Positions 55,432 to 64,000 of a DNA stretch of 64,000 nt are shown here, piece by piece. The notes under the pieces are model-generated. The model was not told the DNA's origin, searched no databases, and saw nothing but the letters and a program-made list of their open reading frames with translations. The first letter of the stretch is position 1. Each line of letters opens with the position of its first letter. A program made the position numbers and the translations under genes. Source of the DNA: Paracoccus sp. N5 (GTDB lineage: Bacteria > Pseudomonadota > Alphaproteobacteria > Rhodobacterales > Rhodobacteraceae); contig NZ_AQUO01000001.1 of the NCBI RefSeq assembly GCF_000371965.1, forward strand, positions 2,178,001 through 2,242,000, given 5' to 3'.

Positions 55432-56376
55432 TCAGGGCAGGACCGAGATCCAGAACCAGATCGACAGGATCGACAACACCGTGGACACCAGCACCGTCGT
55501 CGCCGCCACCCGCTTCGCCGCGCCATAGATCGAGGCGAAGAGATAGGCGTTCACCCCCGGCGCCATGCTGGCGGTGATGACGGCGGAACGCAGCGGCCCG
55601 ACCGGCAGCTGGAAAAGCTGCCCCAGGCTCCAGGTGATGGTCGGATGGATCAGCAGCGAGGCCAGGCAGCAGGTCGCGATGGCCTTGCCGTCGCCCTCGG
55701 GGCGATAGCGGTAAAGCACGCCGCCCAGCCCGAACAGCGCCGCCGGCAGCGCCGCCCGCGCCATCATCTCGGCCGCGGCCCAGAAACCCTCGGGCATCAC
55801 CAGCCCGGCCTGCATCAGCAGGTTCATCGCCGCGCCGCACAGGATGCCGACGATCAGCGGCGTATGCAGCACCCCGGACAGCGCCCGCATGGCGATGCGC
55901 CCGGCCGGCAAGCTCTGCCCGCGCGCCCGCGTCACCTCCATCATGGTGATGCCGAAGGTATAAAGCAGCGGCGAATGGATCGCGATGATCGCGACATTGC
56001 CGGCCAGCGCCTCGGCGCCATAGGCGCGCTCCATGATCGGGATGCCCAGCAGCAGCGAGTTCGAGAACAGGCAGCAGAAGCCGATGGCGACCGCATCCTC
56101 GGGGCTGCGCTTCAGCCAGTAGAGCGCCAGCCCCCAGCCGATGAAATAAGAGACGAAGGCGCCGCTATAGAAGGCCACCCACATGGCGATGCTGAAATTC
56201 TCGGTCAGGTCCAGCCGGGCCACGTTCACGAACAGCAGCACCGGCACCGCGAAATTCTGCGCGAAACGCATCAGCCCGTCGACCGCCACCTCGCTGAACA
56301 TCCGCCGCCAGGCCACCAGGTAGCCGAAGCCGATGACGATGAAGACCGGCAGGATGACGTCGAAAAGGATCGTCAT
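55432..56376 (-). CDS. AEC-family (auxin efflux carrier-like) transporter
   Basis: A 314-residue integral membrane protein with about ten hydrophobic segments in two halves. The first half has DVILPVFIVIGFGYLVAWRR and LFSNSLLLGIPIMERAYG, the second LIVGILCGAAMNLL and ASMAPGVNAYLFASIYG, matching the Mem_trans/AEC pattern. In bacteria such carriers export or import organic acids such as malate. Its start overlaps the end of the MBL hydrolase gene by four bases. Confidence 0.9.
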   Translation of the reverse strand: MTILFDVILPVFIVIGFGYLVAWRRMFSEVAVDGLMRFAQNFAVPVLLFVNVARLDLTENFSIAMWVAFYSGAFVSYFIGWGLALYWLKRSPEDAVAIGFCCLFSNSLLLGIPIMERAYGAEALAGNVAIIAIHSPLLYTFGITMMEVTRARGQSLPAGRIAMRALSGVLHTPLIVGILCGAAMNLLMQAGLVMPEGFWAAAEMMARAALPAALFGLGGVLYRYRPEGDGKAIATCCLASLLIHPTITWSLGQLFQLPVGPLRSAVITASMAPGVNAYLFASIYGAAKRVAATTVLVSTVLSILSIWFWISVLP

Positions 56377-57170
56377 GTCAGTTCGATCTGCAGCCCGTCA
56401 TGGGCCGGCACGACATGGGCGGGCGTCTCGGCCATCACCGCGTCGTAATCCAGCTCGATATGCATGTTGGTGATGACGCCCCGCGCGCAGCCCGAACGCG
56501 CGATCCACTCCAGCGCCAGCGCCAGATGCGCATGGCTGGGATGCGGCGTGCGGCGCAAGGCGTCGCAGATGAAGACCTCGCAGCCCTGGATGGCGGGCCA
56601 GGCCGCCTCGGGGATCGCCAGCACGTCGGGCAGGTAGACGAGGCCCGCGCCCGCGCCGATGCGGAACCCCAGCGCCGGAATGTCGCCGTGGTTCACCGCG
56701 AAGGGCAGGAAGTCGATCGCGCCGCCCGCGCCCTCGACCGCGAAGCGGCCGCGGATCGGGGCGATCTCGCAGACCGGCGGATAGGACGAGCCCTCGGGCG
56801 TCTCGAAGATATAGCCGAAGCGGCTGCGCAGGGCGGCCTCGGTCTGCGCATCGGCCCAGACCGGCATGATGCGGCGCATGTTGAAGACCAGCTGCCGCAG
56901 GTCGTCGATGCCGTGGATATGGTCGGCATGGGGATGGGTATAGACCACCGCGTCCAGTTCGCCCACGCCGGCGTCCAGCATCTGCGGCACGAAATCCGGG
57001 CCGGTGTCGATCAGCACCCGCGTCACGCCCGCGGGCCCGACACGCTCGAGCAGCAGCGAACAGCGCCGGCGCCGGTTGCGCGGGTTCGCCGGGTCGCATT
57101 CGCCCCAGCGGCCGCCCAGACGCGGTACGCCGCCGGACGAGCCGCAGCCCAGGATGGTGGCGCGGATCAT
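56373..57170 (-). CDS. MBL-fold metallo-hydrolase (PhnP-like)
   Basis: A 265-residue metallo-beta-lactamase-fold hydrolase. The HxHxDH motif is at residues 79-84 (THPHADHIHGIDDLR), and a conserved N-terminal GCGSSGGVPRLGGRWGECDPANPRNRR marks the PhnP/RNase Z-like subfamily. Further ligands are in VNHGDIPALGFRI and PSHAHLALALEW. The substrate is probably a cyclic phosphate, but this is inference. It is coupled to tatD (4-base overlap) in the usual Rhodobacteraceae order. Confidence 0.92.
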   Translation of the reverse strand: MIRATILGCGSSGGVPRLGGRWGECDPANPRNRRRRCSLLLERVGPAGVTRVLIDTGPDFVPQMLDAGVGELDAVVYTHPHADHIHGIDDLRQLVFNMRRIMPVWADAQTEAALRSRFGYIFETPEGSSYPPVCEIAPIRGRFAVEGAGGAIDFLPFAVNHGDIPALGFRIGAGAGLVYLPDVLAIPEAAWPAIQGCEVFICDALRRTPHPSHAHLALALEWIARSGCARGVITNMHIELDYDAVMAETPAHVVPAHDGLQIELT

Positions 57171-57964
57171 GCCGCGGCCTTGGCAAACAGCCGGTCGAAA
57201 TTCGCGCTGGTCAGGGCGGCGAATTCGGCCTCGGTCAGGCCGAGCGCCTGAGCGCCGGCCCGGGCGGTATGGGCGACAAAGGCCGGCTCGTTGCGCTTGC
57301 CGCGATGCGGCGGCGGCGCCAGATAGGGCGCGTCGGTCTCGACCAGGATGCGATCGCGGGGGGCGGCCAGGAAGATCTCGCGGATCTCGGTCGAGCGCGG
57401 AAAGGCGGCGATGCCCGACATCGACAGGTAGAAGCCCAGGTCCAGCGCCGCGCGGGCCAGCTCCGGCCCCGAGGTATAGCAATGCATGACGCAGGAAAAG
57501 GCGCCGGCGCGGTGCTCCTCGGTCAGGATGCGGGCCATGTCGGCATCGGCGTCGCGGGAATGGATGATCAGCGGCAGGCCGGTCCGGCGCGCGGCCTCGA
57601 TATGGATGCGCAGGCTTTCGGCCTGAACCGCGGCGCTGTCGGCGGTATAGTGATAGTCGAGCCCGGTCTCGCCGATGCCGACGAATTTCGGATGCCGGGC
57701 CAGCGCGACCAGGTCCTCGACGGTGACGGCGGGCTCTTCGGCGGCATACATCGGATGGATCCCGGCGGCGTAGAAGACGCCCGCATGTGCCTCGGCGATG
57801 GCGCGCACGCGCGGCTCGTTGCCCATGCGGGTGCAGATCGTGACCATGCGCGTCACCCCGGCGGCGCGGGCGCGCGCGACCAGCTCGGCCTGCTGGCCGT
57901 CGAAGTCGGGAAAGTCCAGGTGGCAGTGGCTGTCCACCAGGGCGGGCAAGGGGGTCTCGGACAT
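57167..57964 (-). CDS. tatD: TatD-family metal-dependent hydrolase
   Basis: A 265-residue TIM-barrel hydrolase of the TatD DNase family. Metal ligands are in DSHCHLDFP (His13, His15), FVGIGETGLDYHY (Glu), IIHSRDADADM, VMHCYTSGPE and the Asp of ILVETDAPYLAPPPHRGKRNEP. It probably acts as a 3'-5' exonuclease or D-aminoacyl-tRNA deacylase-type quality enzyme, as proposed for relatives. It lies between holB and the MBL hydrolase in one leftward operon. Confidence 0.95.
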   Translation of the reverse strand: MSETPLPALVDSHCHLDFPDFDGQQAELVARARAAGVTRMVTICTRMGNEPRVRAIAEAHAGVFYAAGIHPMYAAEEPAVTVEDLVALARHPKFVGIGETGLDYHYTADSAAVQAESLRIHIEAARRTGLPLIIHSRDADADMARILTEEHRAGAFSCVMHCYTSGPELARAALDLGFYLSMSGIAAFPRSTEIREIFLAAPRDRILVETDAPYLAPPPHRGKRNEPAFVAHTARAGAQALGLTEAEFAALTSANFDRLFAKAAA

Positions 57965-57975
57965 CGGCGGATCCG

Positions 57976-59061
57976 TTACAGGGCGGGCTGGTTCGCAAGC
58001 CCGATCAGCATATCCAACACCAGCGCGGAAGGGTCAAGGTTGACCGCCCGGCCGGCGCGGGCGCGGGCCGAGAGGCTGGCCTGGGCATCGGCCCAGAGCC
58101 GCGCTGCCTCGGGGCCGGGCGAAAGCCGGGTCAGCACCGCGGCCTCGCCCTCGGCGGCCTCGGGCAGGGGGGCGCCCATCAGCCCGGTGCGCGCGGCGCG
58201 GGTCAGGAAACGGTCGAGCAGCGTCATCACCAGGTCGAAGGGATCGCCCTCGGCTCCGGCGCGGCCGGCCGCCAGCTCGGCCAGCGCTGCTGCGGCGCGG
58301 CGGTCCATGCGCGGATAGTCGGCGAACAGCCCGGTGATGCGCTGATAGAGCTCCAGCCCGTCTTGGCCGGCCAGCCGCAGCGCCTCGCCGACCGAGCCGC
58401 CCGACAGCGCCGAAAGCCGCGCCGCGTCATGCGCGACGCCAAGCCCGGCCAGCACCTGCGCCATGTCCCCGGGCCCGAGCGGATGCAGCCGCAATTCCCG
58501 GCAGCGCGAGCGGATGGTCGGCAAAAGCCGCGCCGGCTGATGCGCGACCAAAAGCAGCGTGGCCCGGGCCGGCGGCTCCTCGAGCAGTTTCAAGAGCGCA
58601 TTGGCGGCGGCCGGGTTCATCTCGTCGGCGGCGTCGATGATGGCGATGCGGCGGCCGCCCTCGGCGGCGCTCATGTGAAAGAACCCGTGCAGCCGGCGGA
58701 TCTCGTCCACGGTGATCTCGCTGCGCAGGCGCTGGGTCTTGTCGTCGAGCGGCCGGCGCACCAGGTGCAGCCGCGGCTCGGACAGGGCGCGGATGCGGCG
58801 CACCGCCGGATCCTCGGGCGGCGCGGTCAGGTCCGGGCTGTCCGAACCGCTCAGCAGGTATTTCGCGATGCTCCAGGCGAGCGTCGCCTTGCCGGTGCCG
58901 CGCGGGCCCGAGATCAGCCAGCCGTGATGCAGCCGATGCGCCCGCGCGGCGGCGAGGAAATCCGCGACCGCCTGGTCCTGGCCGATGGTGCGAAGCGCCT
59001 CGCGCGGATGCGGGGCGCCGGGCACCCGGTCGGGTTCGGGCGGGGCGGCCTCGTCGCTCAT
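57976..59061 (-). CDS. holB: DNA polymerase III subunit delta'
   Basis: A clamp-loader subunit of 361 residues. A P-loop (GPRGTGKA at 52-59), the sensor-type EITVDEIRRLHGFFHMSAAEGGRRIAIIDAADEMNPAAANALLKLLEEPP and LLPTIRSRCREL motifs are characteristic. The zinc-binding cysteines found in many delta' proteins are not seen near the P-loop. It overlaps tmk by 4 bases, and 11 bases separate it from tatD. Confidence 0.94.
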   Translation of the reverse strand: MSDEAAPPEPDRVPGAPHPREALRTIGQDQAVADFLAAARAHRLHHGWLISGPRGTGKATLAWSIAKYLLSGSDSPDLTAPPEDPAVRRIRALSEPRLHLVRRPLDDKTQRLRSEITVDEIRRLHGFFHMSAAEGGRRIAIIDAADEMNPAAANALLKLLEEPPARATLLLVAHQPARLLPTIRSRCRELRLHPLGPGDMAQVLAGLGVAHDAARLSALSGGSVGEALRLAGQDGLELYQRITGLFADYPRMDRRAAAALAELAAGRAGAEGDPFDLVMTLLDRFLTRAARTGLMGAPLPEAAEGEAAVLTRLSPGPEAARLWADAQASLSARARAGRAVNLDPSALVLDMLIGLANQPAL

Positions 59062-59657
59062 GGCAGGGCGGTCCGGACGCGGGCGGCGACCTCGTCGGCG
59101 CTGCCGCTGCCGTCGATGGTGCGGAACCGCGCGGGGTTTTCCGCCGCGAGCGCCAGGAAGCCCGCGCGCAGCCGGCGCTGGAAGTCCAGGCCGAGGGTTT
59201 CGAAACGGTCCTCGACGCCGCCGCGGGCCTGGCCGCGGGCCAGCGCGGTGGCGGGGTCGATGTCGATCAGCAGCGTCAGGTCGGGCTCGATGCCGATGGT
59301 CAGGCGGTGCAATTCCTCGACCAGCGCGCGCAGGTCGGCACGGGCGAGGCCCTGGTAGACCCGGGTGGAATCGGCGAAGCGGTCGGTGACGACATGGGCG
59401 CCGCGCGCCAGCGCCGGGCGGATCAGCCGCTCGACATGGTCGCGGCGGGCGGCGGTGAAAAGCAGCAGCTCGGTTTCCGGCGACCAGCGTTCGCCCCGGC
59501 CCTCGACCAGCAGGCGGCGGATCTCCTCGGCGCCCGCGCTGCCGCCGGGCTCGCGGGTCAGCAGCGTCTCGGTGCCGGTTTCGGCCAGGGCGGCGGCAAG
59601 GCGGCGCGCCTGGGTCGACTTGCCCGATCCGTCTATGCCCTCGAAGCTGATGAACAT
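59058..59657 (-). CDS. tmk: Thymidylate kinase
   Basis: Phosphorylates dTMP to dTDP, 199 residues. The P-loop is GIDGSGKS at residues 7-14, the DR motif is VVTDRFADSTRVYQG, and the lid region is ARGQARGGVEDRFE. The start MFISFEGIDGSGKST is the canonical one; the frame is open further upstream within the next gene. It is the second gene of the D,D-carboxypeptidase-tmk-holB-tatD-MBL series. Confidence 0.97.
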   Translation of the reverse strand: MFISFEGIDGSGKSTQARRLAAALAETGTETLLTREPGGSAGAEEIRRLLVEGRGERWSPETELLLFTAARRDHVERLIRPALARGAHVVTDRFADSTRVYQGLARADLRALVEELHRLTIGIEPDLTLLIDIDPATALARGQARGGVEDRFETLGLDFQRRLRAGFLALAAENPARFRTIDGSGSADEVAARVRTALP

Positions 59658-59667
59658 CGTCGGCGCG

Positions 59668-60825
59668 TCAGTTGCGCACGGATTGCATCGCCCGCTCGCC
59701 CAGTCGGAAGGCGGCGCTTTGCATCCGGCCGAGGACGCCGCTGCGGGCCACGTCGGCGGCGGCGAAGAGCGGCAGCCGCGACTGGCCGGTGCCGGGGATG
59801 TTGACGACCAGCTCGCCCAGCCGGTCGCCCTTGGCGATCGGCGCCTCGATCGGGCCGTTGAACACCGCCTCGGCGGTGACGCCGTCATGCGAGCCGGCCG
59901 GGATCAGCACCCGCACGCCGTCGCGGGTGGTCAGGCCGACGCGGCTGCTCTCGCCCAGCCAGACCGGGGCCTGGGTCACGATCTCGTCCTTGGGGATGAT
60001 GGTGCGCATGGTGAACTGGCGATAGGCCCAGTTGACGATGCGCTCGGATTCCTCGGCCCGGGCCTTGTCGCTGGGCAGGCCGGCGATCACGAAGACGATG
60101 CGGCGGTCGCCCTGCACCGCCGAGCCGACCAGGCCATAGCCCGCCTCCTGCGTGTGGCCGGTCTTGAGCCCGTCGGCCGTCCAGTCGCCCCCGCCAAGCC
60201 GCAACAGCGGGTTGCGGTTGTTGGCATTCGAGGGCACCCGGCCCTTGTAATTGTATTCGGTCAGGCCGAAGTTCTTGTAAAGCTCGGGAAATTCGGTGAT
60301 TAGCCGCGTCGCCAGGATCCCCAGGTCGTGCATCGACATGCGGTGGTCCGGCGCCGGCCAGCCCGAGGAATTGGCGAAATGCGACTGCGTCATGCCCAGT
60401 TGCTGCGCGCGCTCGTTCATCAGCCGGGCAAAGGCCTCCTCGGTGCCGGCCAGGCCCTCGGCCACCACCACGCAGGCGTCGTTGCCCGAGTTGATGATGA
60501 TGCCGTGGATCAGCTCCTCAACCGTGGGGCGGTCGGCGGGCTCGACGAACATCTTCGAGCCGCCCATGTGCCAGGCCTTGGTCGAGACCGGGAAAGTGGT
60601 GTCCATCGCCACCCGGCCTTCGTGCAAGGCCTCGAACAGCATGTTCAGCGTCATCAGCTTGGACATCGAGGCCGGCGGCAGCGGCTCCTCGGCATTCTTC
60701 TCCATCAGCACGGTGCCGGTCGCCACGTCATAGACCCAGGCGGCGCGGGCATTGGTGTCGAAGGCCCGGGCCGGCAGCGCCAGGACCATGAGGAGAGCGA
60801 AGATGCGGAACGTCAGAGCGCGCAT
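59668..60825 (-). CDS. D-alanyl-D-alanine carboxypeptidase (PBP5/6 type, S11)
   Basis: A 385-residue penicillin-binding protein that trims peptidoglycan pentapeptides in the periplasm. The signal peptide is residues 1-21 (cleaved after ARA). The active-site motifs are SMSK (Ser53-Lys56), the SGN triad in IINSGNDACVV and KTG in DGLKTGHTQEAGYG. The C-terminal beta domain and a final amphipathic anchor helix (LGRMQSAAFRLGERAMQSV) are present. Start 60825 was chosen because it begins the signal peptide. Confidence 0.95.
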   Translation of the reverse strand: MRALTFRIFALLMVLALPARAFDTNARAAWVYDVATGTVLMEKNAEEPLPPASMSKLMTLNMLFEALHEGRVAMDTTFPVSTKAWHMGGSKMFVEPADRPTVEELIHGIIINSGNDACVVVAEGLAGTEEAFARLMNERAQQLGMTQSHFANSSGWPAPDHRMSMHDLGILATRLITEFPELYKNFGLTEYNYKGRVPSNANNRNPLLRLGGGDWTADGLKTGHTQEAGYGLVGSAVQGDRRIVFVIAGLPSDKARAEESERIVNWAYRQFTMRTIIPKDEIVTQAPVWLGESSRVGLTTRDGVRVLIPAGSHDGVTAEAVFNGPIEAPIAKGDRLGELVVNIPGTGQSRLPLFAAADVARSGVLGRMQSAAFRLGERAMQSVRN

Positions 60826-60943
60826 GGATTGTCCTTGACCGGTCGCGTTTGCGCCATGGTTACCGCAGCGGGCCGCGGCCCGCAACGTCGCTCGGGTGCA
60901 TCTGCCGGGCAAGTGAACGACCGGCGGTTGCGGCGCCCGCGCC

Positions 60944-61639
60944 TCAGTAGCTGCGGATCAGCCCGACCAGCCGGCCCTGGACATGCACCTTGTCCTCGGG
61001 CAGCACCCGCGTCTCATAGGCCGGGTTCGCGGCTTCCAGCGCGATCATGCCGCCCTTGCGGCGATAGCGTTTCAGCGTCGCCTCGAAACCCTCGACCAGC
61101 GCCACGACGATGTCGCCGTTCTCGGCCGTGTCCTGTTCGCGGATCACCACCACGTCGCCGTCGTTGATGCCGGCCTCGATCATCGAATCGCCTTTGACCT
61201 CAAGCGCATAGTGCCGCTCCTTGCCCGAGAGCATCGAGCCGGGCACCGCGATGTGATGCGAAACCTCCGAGATCGCCTCGATCGGGACGCCGGCGGCGAT
61301 GCGGCCCATCACCGGCAGGTCGACCGCCGAGACCGAGACCTCGAAGGCGCCGCGCGGCAGCGGCTGGGCGGGGCGGGCATCGCCCTCGATCACCCGCGGC
61401 TGGAAGCCCGGGCCCTTGCTGAGGCTGTCGGGCAGGCGGACGATCTCCAGCGCCCGGGCGCGATGCGGCAGGCGGCGGATGAAGCCGCGTTCTTCAAGGG
61501 CGGTCACGAGGCGGTGAATTCCTGATTTCGAGCGCAGGTCCAGCGCCAGTTTCATTTCGTCGAACGAGGGCGGCACCCCGTCGCGGGCCATGCGCGCCTG
61601 AATGAATTCAAGCAGCTGGATTTGCTTCTTGGTCAGCAT
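60944..61639 (-). CDS. lexA: LexA repressor
   Basis: SOS master repressor and self-cleaving S24 peptidase, 231 residues. The N-terminal winged helix is MLTKKQIQLLEFIQARMARDGVPPSFDEMK. The cleavage site Ala116-Gly117 lies in GRIAAGVPIEA, the catalytic Ser152 in VKGDSMIEAG and Lys190 in EGFEATLKRY. The start at 61639 is supported by AGGGA; an in-frame ATG at 61672 abuts the LexA box and is unlikely. A LexA box upstream indicates autoregulation. Confidence 0.97.
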   Translation of the reverse strand: MLTKKQIQLLEFIQARMARDGVPPSFDEMKLALDLRSKSGIHRLVTALEERGFIRRLPHRARALEIVRLPDSLSKGPGFQPRVIEGDARPAQPLPRGAFEVSVSAVDLPVMGRIAAGVPIEAISEVSHHIAVPGSMLSGKERHYALEVKGDSMIEAGINDGDVVVIREQDTAENGDIVVALVEGFEATLKRYRRKGGMIALEAANPAYETRVLPEDKVHVQGRLVGLIRSY

Positions 61640-61672
61640 GGTTTTTCCCTGCTCTGCTGCGAGTGCCATCAT

Positions 61673-61712
61673 GTTCCTTGAATGTTCTAGCGCCTGGGGT
61701 GCCTTCCGTCAA
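61673..61712 (-). promoter_or_regulatory. SOS promoter and LexA box of lexA
   Basis: On the minus strand: TTGACG (complement of 61707-61712)-N17-TAGAAC (complement of 61684-61689). The LexA box GAAC-ATTCAAG-GAAC (complement of 61673-61687) starts within the -10. This indicates autorepression. Confidence 0.92.
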
Positions 61713-61741
61713 CGATTAAGCCGATTCGGGTAAAGAAGCCG

Positions 61742-62914
61742 TTAAAGCGGCAGGAATTCCATGATCTCGCCGGCCTTGCGGCCCGGGTCATGCGCCGGGC
61801 GGACCAGCAGCGCGTCGGCTTCGGCCAGCAGCCACAGCCGGGCGCTGTCCTGCTCGGCAAAGGGGGCGATCAGCGGCAGGCCGTCGCCCGGCGCCAGCCG
61901 CGCGCGCAGATAATGCTGGCGGTTGCCCTCGGGCGGCAGGTCGGCGGCAAGCCGGGCCTGCGCCAGCTCTGGCCCGGGCGGCAGGCCCTGCATGGCGCGC
62001 AGCAGCGGCTGCATGAACAGTTTCGCGCAAACCAGGGCCGAGACTGGATTTCCCGGCAGGCCCAGCATGGCGGCATCGCCCATGCGCCCGGCCATCAGCG
62101 GCTTGCCCGGCCGCATCGCCAGCTTGTAGAAACTGCGCTGCATCCCCAGGTCGGCCGAGACCTTGGCCACCAGGTCGTGATCGCCCACCGAGGCGCCGCC
62201 GATGGTCACGATCAGGTCGCAGCCCTCGGCCTCGGCGAAGCGGTCGCGCAGGCTGTCCTCGGTATCGCGGGCCAGCGGCAGGACCACGGGTTCGGCCCCG
62301 GCCTCGCGCGCCAGCGCGGCGATGGCGATGTCGTTCGAGCTGATGATCTGCCCGGCCGCCGGGGTGGCGCCGGGCCGCACCAGCTCATCCCCGCCGGCCA
62401 GCACCGCGACCCGCGGCCGCCGCGCGACCGAGACCCGCGCCACGTTCATCGCCGCGATCAGCGCCAAGTCGGCCGGGCGCAGCGGCCGCGCCGGCCGGAA
62501 CGCGGAACCTGCGGAAAAATCATTGCCTTGCAGGCGGATGTTCAGGTTCGATCCCGCATCGGCCACGGTGATGCGGTCGCCGTCGCGGGTCACGATCTCC
62601 TGCATCACCACCCGGTCATAGCCGGCCGGCACCGGCGCGCCGGTAAAGATGCGGATCGCGCTGCCGGGCGGCGTTTCGCCCGCATAGGGCACGCCGGCCG
62701 CCGCCGTGCCGACCACCGCCAGCGGCCCCGGCAGATCGGCCGAGCGCAGCGCATAGCCGTCCATGGCGGCGGCGTCGAAGGGCGGCTGCGTCAGCCGCGC
62801 GACCGCGGGCGCGGCCAGCGCGCGGCCCAGCGCGTCCTGCACCGCGATCTCCTCGGCCTGCGGCGGATGGGCAAGGGCCAGCACCAGGGCGCGGGCTTCG
62901 TCGACGCTGATCAT
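61742..62914 (-). CDS. moeA: Molybdopterin molybdenumtransferase
   Basis: Inserts molybdate into adenylylated molybdopterin, 390 residues. Motifs seen are the N-terminal PFDAAAMDGYALRSADL, IRIFTGAPVPAGYDRVVMQE, TIGGASVGDHDLVAK with the MPT-binding glycine/serine loop, and AMRPGKPLMAGRM followed by LGLPGNPVSALVCAKLF. It follows moaC after 11 bases; together they belong to molybdenum cofactor synthesis. Confidence 0.96.
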   Translation of the reverse strand: MISVDEARALVLALAHPPQAEEIAVQDALGRALAAPAVARLTQPPFDAAAMDGYALRSADLPGPLAVVGTAAAGVPYAGETPPGSAIRIFTGAPVPAGYDRVVMQEIVTRDGDRITVADAGSNLNIRLQGNDFSAGSAFRPARPLRPADLALIAAMNVARVSVARRPRVAVLAGGDELVRPGATPAAGQIISSNDIAIAALAREAGAEPVVLPLARDTEDSLRDRFAEAEGCDLIVTIGGASVGDHDLVAKVSADLGMQRSFYKLAMRPGKPLMAGRMGDAAMLGLPGNPVSALVCAKLFMQPLLRAMQGLPPGPELAQARLAADLPPEGNRQHYLRARLAPGDGLPLIAPFAEQDSARLWLLAEADALLVRPAHDPGRKAGEIMEFLPL

Positions 62915-62925
62915 CGGTTCCCCTT

Positions 62926-63399
62926 TCAGGGCGCGCGGAAGTCGCCCGATTTGCCGCCGCTTTTCGCCAGCAGGCGGATTCCTTCGATGCGCATGTCCTT
63001 CTGCGCGGCTTTCAGCATGTCATAGACGGTCAGGCAGGCGGTGGAAACGGCGGTCAGCGCCTCCATCTCCACGCCGGTCTTGCCGGCGGTGCGCACGGTG
63101 GCGGTGACGCGGATGCCGGGCAGGGCCGGGTCGGCCACGAGGTCCACCGCGACCTTGGTGATCGGCAGCGGATGGCAAAGCGGGATCAGGTCCGCGGTGC
63201 GCTTGGCGCCCATGATGCCGGCGAGCCGCGCCACGCCCATGACATCGCCCTTGGCCGCGCCCGCGCTTTCGGCCAAGGCCAGCGTCTCGGGCGCCATGAT
63301 GACCAGGCCCTCGGCCACCGCCTCGCGCGCGGTGTCGGGCTTTTGCGACACGTCGACCATATGCGCCTGACCCTGGGCGTCGAAATGCGTCAGGCTCAT
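62926..63399 (-). CDS. moaC: Cyclic pyranopterin monophosphate synthase
   Basis: Acts with MoaA to convert GTP to cyclic pyranopterin monophosphate, the first step of molybdopterin synthesis; 157 residues. Active-site motifs are KGDVMGVARLAGIMGAKRTADLIPLCHPLPI and the GVEMEALTAVSTACLTVYDMLKA segment with AQKDMRIEGIRLLAKSGGKSG. It overlaps the trpC stop by 4 bases, linking it to tryptophan synthesis genes as usual in this family. Confidence 0.97.
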   Translation of the reverse strand: MSLTHFDAQGQAHMVDVSQKPDTAREAVAEGLVIMAPETLALAESAGAAKGDVMGVARLAGIMGAKRTADLIPLCHPLPITKVAVDLVADPALPGIRVTATVRTAGKTGVEMEALTAVSTACLTVYDMLKAAQKDMRIEGIRLLAKSGGKSGDFRAP

Positions 63400-64000
63400 G
63401 CCGCCAGCCCCAGGATGCCGCGCGTCGCCGCGGTCACGTCGGCCTGGCGCATCAGGCTTTCGCCGATCAGGAACCGCTTCACCCCGGCGTCAGCCATGCG
63501 GTCCAGGTCGGCTGCCACGAAAAGGCCGCTTTCGCAGACCAGGTCGCGCTCGGGCGGCAGCATCGGCGCCAGCCGCAGCGTGGTGTCGAGGCTGATCTCG
63601 AAGGTCTTCAGGTTGCGGTTGTTCACGCCGATCAGCGGCGATTTCAGGCGCAGGGCGCGTTCCATCTCGGCCTCGTCATGGACCTCGATCAGCGCGTCCA
63701 TGCCCCAATGGGTCGCGGCGTCCTCGAGCTCGGCGGCGAGCGCGTCCTCGACCGAGGCCATGATGATCAGGATGCAATCGGCGCCCCAGGCGCGGGCCTC
63801 GGCGACCTGATAGGGATCGTAAAGGAAATCCTTGCGCAGCGCCGGCAGGTCGCAGGCGGCGCGGGCGGCGGTCAGGAAGGCGGGCGCGCCCTGGAAGCTG
63901 GGGCCGTCGGTCAGCACCGAAAGGCAGGCCGCGCCGCCGGCCTCATAGGCGCGGGCCAGCGCCGGCGGGTCGAAATCGGGACGGATCAGGCCCTTGGAGG
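63396..64000 (-). CDS. trpC: Indole-3-glycerol phosphate synthase (partial, 5' end missing)
   Basis: Fourth step of tryptophan synthesis, a TIM-barrel enzyme. The window holds the last ~200 residues; the gene continues beyond the right edge. Visible motifs are SVLTDGPSFQGAPAFL, LPALRKDFLYDPYQVAEARAWGADCILII, LIGVNNRNLKTFEISLDTT and CESGLFVAADLDRMADAGVKRFLIGESLM, which hold the catalytic Lys, Asn and Glu positions of the family. It overlaps moaC by four bases. Confidence 0.96.
   Translation of the reverse strand, partial: SKGLIRPDFDPPALARAYEAGGAACLSVLTDGPSFQGAPAFLTAARAACDLPALRKDFLYDPYQVAEARAWGADCILIIMASVEDALAAELEDAATHWGMDALIEVHDEAEMERALRLKSPLIGVNNRNLKTFEISLDTTLRLAPMLPPERDLVCESGLFVAADLDRMADAGVKRFLIGESLMRQADVTAATRGILGLAA

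Overview
The window is high-GC alphaproteobacterial chromosome, most likely Paracoccus or a close Rhodobacteraceae relative. This rests on protein content, on gene orders typical of that family (imuA-imuB-dnaE2; atpHAGDC followed by an H-type lectin gene; trpC-moaC-moeA-lexA; D,D-carboxypeptidase-tmk-holB-tatD), and on alphaproteobacterial LexA boxes of the form GAAC-N7-GAAC. Most of it is core housekeeping sequence, with three insertion-sequence scars and a few accessory patches. No prophage, CRISPR array or biosynthetic cluster is visible.

Layout, left to right. 1-5 kb: end of a methionine importer (metI partial, metN), tpiA, an A-type Fe-S carrier, rpsD, a secreted hypothetical protein and a Zur-controlled zinT. 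5-16 kb: acnA, a DUF1223 protein, yciB, metZ, folE2, an SOS-boxed uvrD, and a divergent qorB/HxlR pair around a palindromic operator. 16-27 kb: rnpB, rpmG, the imuA-imuB-dnaE2 mutasome operon, a decayed IS5-family element, clpA, gloB and a methyltransferase. 27-33 kb: the F1 ATP synthase operon atpHAGDC and an H-type lectin gene. 33-43 kb: a 630-bp gap with a 13-copy heptanucleotide repeat, a hydrolase/isomerase pair, prs, a CoA-binding protein, a YHS protein, rlmB, tRNA-Tyr, a 5'-truncated winged-helix-like ORF, an esterase, a 302-bp miniature IS5-family element, ynfA and parE. 43-49 kb: ppk2 with a candidate FNR box, a glutathione transferase, a dipeptidase, a DUF421 gene split by a full IS3-family element, an FAD oxidoreductase and a YciA-like thioesterase. 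49-55 kb: a five-gene polyamine-type ABC importer with two paralogous binding proteins. 55-64 kb: an AEC carrier, MBL hydrolase, tatD, holB, tmk, a D,D-carboxypeptidase, lexA, moeA, moaC and partial trpC.

The strongest system-level signal is an SOS circuit. LexA is encoded here, and GAAC-N7-GAAC boxes precede lexA, imuA and uvrD. The lexA and imuA promoters have the same architecture (TTGACG-N17-TAGAAC, with the LexA box starting inside the -10). The other clear stories concern mobile DNA. An IS3 element sits inside DUF421 with a 3-bp duplication, so excision would rejoin the two halves in frame. A miniature IS5 derivative inserted into a CTAG that serves as the stop codon of two convergent genes, and the target duplication let both keep their stop. 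A third, IS5-family copy is decayed but still recognisable by protein and terminal-repeat similarity.

Many very long open frames lie antisense to real genes. These are GC-rich shadow frames and are not annotated. All functional names come from motif and family recognition by eye; no database search was possible.
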